From contig JANUWF010000008.1 in assembly GCA_026120185.1 (NCBI GenBank), positions 558,001-622,000 of the forward strand: DNA of 64,000 bases, in the 5' to 3' direction. Position numbers and translations under genes: made by a program. The notes under the pieces are model-generated. The model saw nothing but the letters and a program-made list of their open reading frames with translations, was not told the origin of the DNA and ran no database searches. Source of the DNA: Voacanga thouarsii. Its lineage: Eukaryota > Streptophyta > Magnoliopsida > Gentianales > Apocynaceae. This document shows, one piece after another, positions 12,593 through 24,500 of the stretch (positions are counted from its first letter, which is position 1; the number at the start of each line of letters is the position of its first letter).

Positions 12593-12750
12593 CTGGAATC
12601 AGGAATCTTCTGAGGCTCCACTTCTTGTGCACTCCTTTCACTTTGAGCAGCAGGACGCTCCAAATCAGATGGATTCTTGTTATTTATGTTGGATGTAGAT
12701 TGAGTTTTTGGAACAACATTGGACTTCTGAGGAAACTGCACCCCTGAACT
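12593..12750 (-). CDS. TOL: TOL exon 5 (linker after VHS)
   Basis: 158 nt. The acceptor is ...ACTTTTCAG before AGTTCAGGGG; the donor is GATTCCAG/GTAATTTT. It continues ...YELV with [16 protein letters not shown], the conserved end of the VHS region, then a hydrophilic stretch rich in Ser, Asn, Gln and Glu. It ends two bases into a codon, so the next exon, not in the window, must start in the matching phase. Confidence 0.87.
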
Positions 12751-15700
12751 CTGAAAAGTTTTCATTTTTAGTGTTAACATACAATTCAAAGTTGTGCCCA
12801 AAAGAGCAGTAAGATATAACTAAACAAGCTAATCAGGAGATGCACTAAGAAAGATTGCCGCAAGAAAATATCACACTAGCTGCATCATAATCAAAGCTCA
12901 CAATATTAATTTTACCATGAGACTGATAGCATTAAGAAAGAAAGGTCGTGTACAATAATATAAGAGGTAGTGGATATTAAAGAAAGTCTAATATATCGTA
13001 ACAAATCTGTATAAAATCTTAAGTCCTCATTATAGGATATGTATAATAGCTAATCTTAAGGATTCTTATATGGCTTTCCTTTTTACCATTGTAAGACTTG
13101 TATATAATGGCCTTATGATCAATAGAATGGTACACATTTTTCAGCCTCATATCAGTTTGGTATCAGAGCCGAAAATGGCGAATTTTTACTGCTATTTTCA
13201 AACCTAGCCATCACCTAGTCACAACTTTGTCTACCAAAAATAACACTGAAATTCCTTACAGCCAAAAACTCTCCACCATAACCATTAATGATACCTCTTG
13301 TCCAATCCATATTAAATTGGATGGTACTAATAATCAAATTTGGTCCAAACTTCTGTTATAGAAAATTCTACCTTGAATCCTCAAGTTGGAGTTCAGGATA
13401 GGCAATATCCCCTTCATGCGCGTAAGAACATGAAAGATTGGATTTCTGCAAATTATCACCTGATTTTTTTAATCTCATTTTTTATTTTATCTCTTATCAT
13501 CAGCCATCTTAAGTCTCACCTAACTTTGCCTTTCAGTTGTCTTTGTTTACTCCTAGTCATTTTCATGAAACTCTTGGAGATCCCAAGTAGAAAACTGCTA
13601 TGGTGGAGGAAATGAAAGCTCTCCAGAACAACTGTACTTGGGAGATGGTCAAGTTACCTAAGGAAAGGAGGATAGTGGATGCAAGGGGTTTTATTGTGAA
13701 TCTTAAGTCAGACTGGATAGTTGAAAGGGAAAAGGCTAGATTAGTTGCCAAGAGTTACAATCAAACTTATGGGATTAACTAAGGTCAAGTTACCTAAGGA
13801 AAAGAGGATAGTGGATGCAAGGGGGTTTATTGTGAAGCTTATGTCAGACAGGACAGGTGAAAGGTAAAAGGCTAGATTAGTTGCCAAGGGTTATATTCAA
13901 ACTTATGGGATTGACTATCAAGAGAACTTTGCTACTGTTGCTAAGATGAACACTATTCAAGTCTTTCTATCTCTTGCAATCAAATTGGATTGGCTGCGAT
14001 GGCAGTTTGATGTAAAGAATGCTTCTTCATAGTGATCGAACAGACAAATAATGGTAAGGTATGCAAGTTAATGAAGGAACTATATGGGTGGAACTAATTG
14101 TCAAGGGCATGGTTTGTCAAATTGAGCCACTCCATTAAGGAGTATGGTTTTAAGCAACCTTTGCCAGATCACACTCTCTTTTATAAAAGAAACAATGAAG
14201 ATATTATATTGCCCATTGTTTAGGTTGATGATATGATTGTTATATATATTAACACTACTGAGGTAGAGAAGTTTCAGAATTATTTGGCCAAGGAATTTGA
14301 GATAAAGAATCTGGGAGATGAAAGATTTGGGGCTCTAACCAAGAAGCATTGAAGTGTATTGGTCCAAACAAGGACTTTTCCTCCCAGGTTAAGTATACAT
14401 ACAATACATTGGATCTCCTGGCTGAAACTAGTAACTTTGCCTATCAACTGATAGATACTCCTGCTATCGTGAACCATGACCTATATATCTTTCTTGATCA
14501 GGTTTCAAAAAATAAGGAAAGATATAAAAAACTAGTGGGGAAAGTTGATTTATATAACCCACACTAGGCCTGACTTATCATATGTGGTTAGTGTGAATTT
14601 GTTTATGTACAATACCAATGATCAGTACATGAATACTTTAAATCATATTAAGCTTATCTGAAGTCTTCTGCAGTTGAAGGTATTATGTTCTTTAAGCATG
14701 GATACCTAGATAGTGTGGGATGCACAGACTGTCTTTGATAGCGTTAGATTACACAGGAAATATACTTCAGGTATGTATCATTTTGGAGGTAATTTGATGA
14801 CTTGGAGGAGTAAGAAACAAAATGTGATATTATTGTCTAGTGCAGAAGCTAAGTACGGTCCTCTTCATCATATGACCACAGAGCTTACTTGGCAAAGAAT
14901 TCTCTTAGGTGAGCACGGCTTTGTTCTGAAGAAACCTATGGTGCTTTTTTGCAACGACGCCACAGCTACAGAGATTGCTAATAATCTAGTACAGCATTAT
15001 TGAACTTAATAGAAACTATATCAAAGATGACTTGCATTCTGGTATGATAAAGATTCTTTACATCAAGAGTGTGGATAAGTCAACTAATACGATGATTGAT
15101 GCCATTAACAGTGGGCCATTCTATGCATCACTATCCAAGTTGAGCATGGGTGCAATGTCTACGCACCAACTTAAGCAGAGAATTCCCCATAAACTGAACC
15201 TTACCAGAAGAAAATAGTCATTTGGTCGCGATCAATTTCCGATTGAACTTGCTGAAAAAAATCAAAGGCAATAAGGAAACAGAATCCATCTTCGAGAACA
15301 ATGTAACCACTTAAAGGCTAATGGCAATACAAACACAGGCCTGTCAATTGTGTCCTATGAGCTAGCTTATCAAAGCCCAAAGTCGGCCAATTTCAAATGG
15401 GGGATTCTAAGCCCAAGCTAAGCTCACAAAAATTGGGCCCAAGCTCGTGCCGACCCCCTAATTTTTTTCCTTTTTTCCCAATTATTTTTCCAAAGTAAGA
15501 TGCAAAAGAACAACAGTTGAAATTTCAAACAAATTGAAAAATTCTCTAAGAATACTCCAATACCTTTTACAGTGTCTAGAAAGTAAATATACAATATTGA
15601 ACTTCAAGTTTTGATGCATTCAATTAACAAATTTGCATGCAATCAAAATATGAAAAAAGAAAAATCCACAAGTTCTAAGCCCAGAAATTTACAAAGAGAT

Positions 15701-18467
15701 TTATCTTTTCACGAATTCTAGATGGCATTAGAGAAAGTCTAGTAGAGCCTTTTTCAACAGAACATGAATAAAGATGAAAATTCTCATCTGTAACACCATT
15801 CAGCTCACCAGCTAGCAACTTGTTGAAGAATTAGAGCATCAACAAATTCAAAGACCAATTTAATTCATCAAATGCCCATAGACTATTATTGCCAAGTTTT
15901 CTTTAACTTTTTTAAAATTAAGATTATTTTCTTGACTAATAAAAGAAGTGTAAAACATGTATTAGTAATATTTTGTAGTTTGGTTTGCGTGGGTATATAA
16001 ATATACACACAGCCCAATTTAAGATTAGGCCTTATTTTGGGTCCAAGCTAGGCTCAGCTTGATTTTCAGGTCCATGCTCAGACCGAAGATAATTACCTAG
16101 GCTCAGGCCATCATAGCGAGATTCACAAGCCTACCTAAAAGCAACTTCCCCATTTCTTGTGAATTCTTCCCCCTCTGGCCAATTAGTTTATTTTCAGCAG
16201 CACTTATGATGAACCTTCTCTATGAACTTTCCATGTCTAAATATTCAGTTTATGTGCGGCAAATCCAGGAGCCACTCAACAAACTTATCAGCGAACTTTC
16301 TTATGAATATTGTAGGTTATGTATTGGTTAAACTACATAAATAAATATTCCCTTTTGAAATTCATAATTATTTGGTCTTCATTTCCCCAAATCCCAATCG
16401 TCATCTTACACTGAAGCTTTTTGCAAAATAGCATCAATTACTGCTTGTCAATTGTTATTCATGGCATCTTCAAAACTCACTGCTACTTGTTAAACATCCC
16501 TCTTGAAATAATACAAAGCACAACAGATAATTTTAATGGACACGTAGCTTCCTAGTAAACAAGCAATTTTTTTTTTTTTTTCAATTTTTCATGATCTTTT
16601 ACTAGAGATAAGAATGGCAAATATGAACCTGATCAAATCATCTTTCCGTCCAACTTGATTGTTACATGAAGAAGCCACAAAGATAAATATAGGAGATCCT
16701 GTGACATGTAAGTCAATCTAATTATAGCAAGACTATCCTTGTCCAAGTCGAGAATGAAATGTTAATGCATCAAGCGCTTGATAAGGAGAATTTTGCATTT
16801 ATAAATTTGTTCTGTATTGGATCTTCAAAGTTTCTCCTGAATTTGCAACAGGAGTATATCAAGAGAAGAAAAAACCAAGGAAGACCAAAAACTCTTACAA
16901 TAAGATGGTCAAAGGTGAAGAAGCAAATCCTATATCAGTAAACTTTTGTTCCCCCAGGTAGCAAGTTGCAACAAATAAACAAATGAACAGCATGAAGTTA
17001 ACTATAGATCAAGCATGTATACCTACCACCAATTCATAATATGCAGAATAATACTGAGGAAATGCCCCCGAAGCTCCACCAACAGATGTCTGTGCTGCAT
17101 CTAACATAAGAAATATCTTCTCTCGTGCAGGTAGGTCAGACTGCAATGAAAAAAAAGGGGAAAAAAATAGTCAAAAGGGAAGAAGAGTAAATTTGGGGGC
17201 AGGGGGAGGCGAGAAGGCGACAACAATTGAGAACCATGCTTCAGCGAAATCTATACCTTTTTCTTTACTATCTTTACAAGTACAGGGAGGATTCCTGTAT
17301 CAATAACCTGCTTATGAACTGGATCACCAATATTGTTTATCAGCATCTCCAACAACTGTTTGAATGAATCATTTTTTATACCAAAAGGAAGACCACGATT
17401 GTGTTAATGATATGCTCCCAAGAAAGCACACTAAGGACAAAATATGCACTGCAATAGATATACATATGAGTGCTATTTGGAAATAACAGTATCTAATTGC
17501 AATTGCTTTCTGTAGATTTATTACATCTTCAAGAACAATTATATACACCAAACCTAATATTCCTGTAAGTGTGATAAATAATAATTTGTGTGTGTGTGTG
17601 TGTGTGTGTGTTAATACACCAGGGAGATGTGGGATGCAAATCAAATGCAGAAGCTACCACCCAGTAAGGAATAATTCAAACCCACACTAAGATACCCCCT
17701 TGTCGTGATGGTGCTTCTTTCAAGGTACTAAAAGTCTGGTTTGGGAGTGATATGGCATTCCCATTGTAACACATCATAGGCAAAAACAGTTCAAAAGTGT
17801 CCCCGGGGTTGCTTCTCCAAAACAGCACAATTTAAGCTGAATCAAAAGTGAAAAAACAGCCAAAAGAACCTCAAAACAGCTTTTGGCGTGGAAAAGGCTG
17901 GAAGGAGCTTGTTTTCATGGAGAAAGGCCCTTATCAACCAACCTTACATATTTTTATGAGGTTTGTCCTCCACACGTAATGTGAAATTGTAAATATATTG
18001 TAGTCCTAATAAATTCTGTTTATAATTTCTTTTGGGTAATTGAAGTAGGTGGCGAAAATGTTAGCATCATAGGTCATCATTGAAACTATAGCTTTCCAAT
18101 TTGTAAAATCATCATAGTGACGTCGATATCATCATTTTAGCTTTTCTATTTTTATTATGAAAAGTACACCATAGTTGAAAGATGTCCATAGATTCAAACT
18201 TTATTATGCAGAAAGTGAATGTAATCCCAAATAAGTCGTCTAAATTCAAAGAAAGTGAGAGAAGTAGGCTTCACATGCAGGAAACTTTTGGCAGATCAAT
18301 TTAGACCTTATCACAATATGCATCAACCAGAATTGTGCATCATCAGAGATGTATTCTTCTATAAAGTTGCAAATAGAAATAAGTTGCTGACACCAAGAGG
18401 TAACATCTCGTCAAATTTATCCCCTTTCCCTGAGAACCTGAATATACGTGTGTGTGTGTGTGTGTGT

Positions 18468-18501
<34 letters not shown>

Positions 18502-21500
18502 AACAATTTATAAATTTTTATTCAAAAATTGAATGCTGAAAGCACTCACCATTACGGTAAATAGTTGGGTGTTTGCATTTTTACTTCCTAGGCGCTTCTT
18601 TATAGCTTTAGTAACATCTCTAGCTTGCCTATAAAAGCAAAACAACCAAAATATAATGAATCAGTAGTTGAGATGACAATTTTCTGAAAGTTCAAATCAC
18701 ATAGCAGTTCAAAGTTGGCTATACCATGAACTGGAAAAGCATTTTCTTTTGAAAAGTTAATGAGCTGAAGTTCATAGAAAAACTAGGAAAGGAAGTGCCA
18801 TTTTATTGAAACAAATATTTTGAAAAGGACCAACAGAAATTGAATTGCAAGCATTCCATGTCCATCACTAGTTAATCAGTAACGTCATGATGTGGATTAT
18901 AATCATAAGGTAACATGAGCCACAAAAAACAATGCAAAGCATTTGAAACTCAGCTTTACCAGAAGGTGCCAACCGGTTAAATCCGGCAGCCAAACTCAAT
19001 AATTGACAACTAAAGCCCATTCTGAGAATTTGTAAAGTACTTCCACCCCCCCACTCCCACCAAAAAAAAAAAAAAAAAATCCTTCTCTTCTTCCCTCTTT
19101 TTCCCCACCCCTTTCTTTTTGGCAAACTAGAAAAGGGCAAAAGTAAACAAAAGAAAACTCCCAACCCACCCAAAAGATGGCCCAGAAAATAAGGGAAAGA
19201 TAGGGATAAAAACATGTAGAGTAAAGAAAGAAGAGAGGAGGTGGTTGTGGATTTTGATATGGCGTCAATGAGCCTCCGTGTATGTCAAGAAGCAGCATAT
19301 CCATCCATATAAAAATCCTTTCAATAACATTGATACCTCAAACACTGCTCCATATCCTCAGCTTTACCAGAAGATGCCACACGGTTAAATCTGGAAGCCA
19401 AACTCAATAATTGACACTTAAAACCCATGCCAAGAATTTGTAAAGTGCCCCCCCCCCTACCCCCTCTTTTCTTTTTCCCCTACCCCTTTCTTTTTCGCAA
19501 ACTAAAAGGGCAAAAGTAAACAAAAGAAAACTTCCAACCCACCCAAAAGATGGCCCATAAAAAAAGGGAAAGAAAGGGATAAAAACATGTAGAGTAAAGA
19601 AGAGGTTGTTGTGGATTTTGATATGGCGTCAATGAGCCTCCGTGTCTGTCAAGAAGCAGCATATCCATCCATATATAAATCCTTTCAATAGCATTGATTC
19701 CTTAAAACACTATCCCTGCTCCATATCCTCAGCTTTACCAGAAGATGCCCCCCAGTTAAATCTGGAAGCCACATTCAATAATTGACAACTAAAACCCGTG
19801 CTGAGAATTTGTAAAGTGTCCCCCCACTCCCCCCCCCTCCAAAACACAAAAACACCCCTTCTTCTCTCTTTCGCCCAACCCTTCTTTTTTGCAAACTAGA
19901 AAAGGGCAAAAGTAAGCAAAAGAAAACTCCCAACCCAAAAGATGGCCCAGAAAATAAGCGAAAGAAAGGTATAAAAACATGTAGAGTAAAGAAAGAAGAG
20001 AAGAGGTTGTTGTGGATTTTGATATGGCGTCAATGAGCCTCCGTGTCTGTCAAAAAGCAGCATATCCATCCATATAAAAATCCTTTCAATAGCATTAATA
20101 CCTCAAACACCAACCCTGCCCCATATGAAAAGAATAATATAGGCAGGAACAGACCCATGCATACTGAGGTAGGGGCAATTGCCCGCAAAAAAGAATTTTT
20201 TCCTTTTTCGAATGTATTGTAGAGTATGTTTAATAATTGCACCCCCCCCCCCACCCCCCACCTCTCTTAAAAAAAAAAAAAAAAAACACACACACACAAT
20301 ATAGTTAATAATTGCTTCCACTGTTGTTGTCCCACAACCAATTCTTACATCACGTAACACTTGTCCAATGAGTGACGTCCATCTCTTTGTCCCAACCTTC
20401 CTCCCCCTCACCCTCCCTCCCTCCCCCACCCAAAAAAAGGAAATCAGAGCCAAAAAGCAAATCCCATAAAAATATAAAATAAAAGTAATTAATAATTGGC
20501 TGAAAAACACTCTTATGTTTATTCCATATAACTCAAGGTATTTATACAAGATACCTAGACCTATTTAAGGTAAGCCAACTATACATTACAAATATAGAAA
20601 CAATTATAGGAAATAATTACAGCTATAATTCCTAAATATGTGCAGCTATATATGCTAAGTCTCCCCCTCAAGTTGGTGCATAGATATCACGCATGCCCAA
20701 CTGGGACAATGATGCATAAAATGGTCCACTAGTAACAACATGAGTCATTATGTCAGCCAGTTGCTCTGCACTCTTAATGTACGAAACCTCTATCATACCA
20801 GAATCCAGACTATCCTTGATATAATTCCTGCCAAGTTCAATGTGCTTAGTTCGATCATGTTGAACTGGATTGTTAGCGATCTCAATAGCTGCAGTGTTAT
20901 CACAATATAGTACCATAGGTTTCTTTGGACCAAACCCGAGTTCTGTCAAGAGAATTTTTAACCAAGCAAGCTCTGTGGTTGCATGATGAAGAGCCCTGTA
21001 TTCAGCTTCTGCACTAGATAATGACACTACATTCTGTTTCTTACTCCTCCAAGTCACCAAATTACCTCTAACAAATGACACATAGCCTGAAGTAGACTTT
21101 CTATCTAACTTAGAGCCAGCAAAGTCAGAGTCTGTGTAACCAACAATATCCAAGTGCCCATGTTTGGAGAACATAATACCTTTACCTGGAGAGGACTTCA
21201 GATAAGCCAAAATACGATTCACTGCATTCATGTGTCTATCACTTAGATTGTGCATAAACTGACTGACAACACTAACTGCATATGATAGATCAGGCTTAGT
21301 ATGAGTCAGATAAATCAACTTCCCCACTAGTCTCTCTAATATCTCTCCTTGTTAGTTAGAATCTGATCAGAATAGATAGCCAGGCCATGATTCATCTCAA
21401 TAGGGGTATTTACAGGTTCACAGGCAGAATTACCAGTTTCAGCTAAGAGATCTAAAATATACTTCCGTTGAGAGAGGAAAAGTCCTCGCTTAGACTGAGA

Positions 21501-24500
21501 TACTTCAACACCCAAGAAGTATTTTAGAACCCCCAAGTCCTTCATCTCAAATTCCTTGGCCAAATAGCTTCGAAGTATCTCTATCTCACCAGCATTACTA
21601 CCTGTAACAATCATATCATCAACATAAACAACAAGCAAGGTAATATCATCATGCTCCCGCTTATAAAACAAAGTATTATCCACTAAAGCTTGCTTAAAAC
21701 CATACGCCTTCATCGAGTAGCTCAACTTGCCAAACCATGCCCTTAGCGATTGTTTCAACCCATACAATGCCTTTTTCAGCTTACACACCTTACCTCTCCC
21801 TAGTGTAAATCCTGGAGGAGGATCCATATACACCTCATCGGTCAAATCACCATGGAGAAAAGCATTTTTTACATCAAATTGGCGTAATGGCCAGTCTAGA
21901 TTGACTGCAAGAGATAGAATGACTCGAACGGTGTTCATCTTAGCCACAGGAGCAAAAGTCTCATGATAGTCAATCCCATGGGTTTGAGTGTAACCCTTGG
22001 CCATCAGTCTAGCCTTATACCTTTCAACTGTCCCATCTGACTTGTATTTCACTGTAAACACCCACTTGCATCCTACTGTCCTCTTCTCCCGTGGCAACTC
22101 AACCATCTCCCAAGTAGAATTTTTTTGAAGGGCCTTCATCTCCTCTTCCATGGCAATCTTCCACTTAGGGTCTCCAAGGGCTTCCTGAAAATGACTAGGA
22201 ATAGACACAGAAGACAACTGAAGAGCAAAAGCTAGACGAGCCTTAGACAAACGGTGATAAGAGATAAAATCAGAAATAGGAAAAGTGACATTAAAAGATG
22301 ACTTGGAAAAACCCAACCTATCAGGTTCTCTACGTTCACGAAGGGGATATCTTCTACCATGATCGTGATCCATAACTGGTAGAGTCAAAGTAGTAGAATC
22401 TATCTCTAAAGTTGAAGTGGGAAGAGAAGGAACACATACCTCAGGGTTAATAGTAGAAGAGTCATCCGATTGCATGGTAGCATCATCAAGAGGGGCACTA
22501 GAATCAAGAGGAGGCATAACAGTGGTATTCTGTTTTCTTCTTGTATAGCCTTTTTGAAATAACCTAGCTGGTCTTTCATCCTTTCCCTCTTTAAATTCAG
22601 ACTCAACATCAGCTGAACAAGTATCATCTAAAGATTCCTTATTCTCCACAATAGCTGAGTTCTCCCCCTTACTCGACATCCACAACTTCTTCTCTTCTAA
22701 CCATAACCGTTCCTCTTCCTTACTACTAATCTCCCCTTGAAGAAGAATCATAGAGACATCTCCAGAAAAATACGACTCTTGTTCACAAAACTGAACATCC
22801 ATGGAAACATAATATTTACCTGTAGGAGGATGAAAACATTTATAGCCTTTTTGAGAATTAGAGTAACCAAGAAAAACACATTTGAGAGCACGTGGATCAA
22901 GCTTATCCCGATATATAGAGTGGACATGAACATAGCATACACAACCAAAGACCTTAGGACAAATATTTACAGTAGAAGGGATAGAGTGAAATTGTGGCAA
23001 CATCCGTAAAGGGGTTTGAAAATTAAGGATACGAGCGGGCATGCGATTAATAAGAAAGACAGTAGTCATGACAGCCTCAGCCCAAAAACGTTTAGGAACA
23101 TGCATAGTAAAGCTCAAAGCCCGAGCAACGTCAAGGATGTGACGATTCTTACGCTCTGCTACCCCATTTTGTTGTGGTGTGTAGGCACAAGTTGTTTGGT
23201 GGAGGATGCCATGTTCTAGGAAGAACTGGGTAAGAGATTGATTTACAAACTCACGACCATTATCAGAATGAAAAACTTGGACCTGAGTATGAAACTGTGT
23301 CACAATCATTTTGTAAAATTGAGGAATCACTTGTATAACATCACTTTTAGATTTCATCAAATATAACCAGCTCACTCTAGTGCAGTCATCAATAAAAGAC
23401 ACAAAGTATTTATGGCCAGAAGCAGATGGAGTAGAAAAAGGACCCCATACATCAGTGTAAACACACGAAAAAGGAATAGAACTCTTATTGAAACTAGTTT
23501 TGAAAGGAACACGATAGTTTTTAGCATAAATGCATTGTTCGCATCTTAAACTAGAGATAGCAACATTGCGAAACAATTTTGGAAATAAACGCTCTAAATA
23601 AGGAAAAGATGGTTGCCGTAGACGACAATGCCATAAAAGAATCTTCTCTCTATCAAATGACTTGCTCTCTACTTGAAGGCCATGGCTAGGTTCAGATTGA
23701 AACTGCGTAGCCCCCTCTAAGTAATAAAGACCGCCTCTTTCCCTACTAATGCCAATCGTCCTCTTCGTACGTTTGCCCTGAAAGATACAATGAGTGGAAT
23801 CAAATGTTGCAGAACAATTAAGACTTTTGGTAATCTTACTAATGGAAAGAAGACTATTAGAAAGAGCAGGTGCAAGTAAAACAGATGACATGGAGAATGT
23901 AGGAGAAATTGAGACACTCCCGACTCCTGTAATTGGCATAGAGGTCCCATTAGCAACCTGTACAGACTTGACAGGTGAAGACATTAGAGAGGCAAGGATA
24001 GAAGAATTACTAGTCATATGGTCAGTGGCCCCTGAATCAATAACCCAAGTGTTAGAATTACCTTGGTGAGCAAACACTTGAGAGACATGAGAAGCAGAAG
24101 GTGGAGAAGTATCAATAACAGCAATCTGAGCAGATTTCTTATTTTTCCTCTCAGCTTGTTTAAGTTTATACCACTCCGGATATCCATACTTCTTCCAACA
24201 AACCTCTATGGTATGCCTGGTACTATTGCAATGAGTGCAGAAGCGAGAATTGGAAGCGACAGAATTCACAGGAACAGAAGGAGTCAACTGAGAGGTGCTC
24301 TTTTGAATCGTTAGAGCTGAAGCTTCAGAATGATTTTCTGCAAGAAACATATAGATGCGATCCTCTGCAATACGCTTCCTTTGTTTCTCGATATCAGCAG
24401 CACATGTCATGTCATTGGGCCTACGATAATCAAGTTCCATGAAAATTGAATTCAACTCGTTGTAATATTCCCACAGAGGTCGACCACCCCGGCGCAATTG

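Larger units (their letters stand above)
12949..15175 (+). mobile_element. Decayed copia relic in TOL intron 4
   Basis: A plus-strand copia remnant, opposite to the gene. An LTR-like AT-rich stretch (start near 12949 uncertain) ends at 13157 and is followed by the primer site TGGTATCAGAGCC (13158-13170) and a leader. Most of gag, protease and integrase is deleted. RT pieces follow from about 13590 with many stops, then RNase H pieces ([38 protein letters not shown], about 14755-14900) and a last piece matching the C-terminus of the element at 20487-25239 ([13 protein letters not shown]). It is an older relative of that element. The 3' LTR is missing: homology stops in the polypurine-tract region near 15175. 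Confidence 0.8.
17356..18549. other. TOL intron 3
   Basis: Non-coding. Contains a (TG)n run at 17586-17611 and a compound (TG)(CG)(AG) microsatellite at 18449-18501; otherwise nothing recognised. Confidence 0.6.

Noticed and set aside
15336..16133. A confirmed hAT transposon
   Set aside because: Ends look right but the 8-bp flanks do not match, so it is kept only as a low-confidence repeat.
18868..20549. Several minus-strand open frames with Phe/Gly/Trp-rich proteins
   Set aside because: They repeat with the tandem unit and run through homopolymers; no conserved motif.
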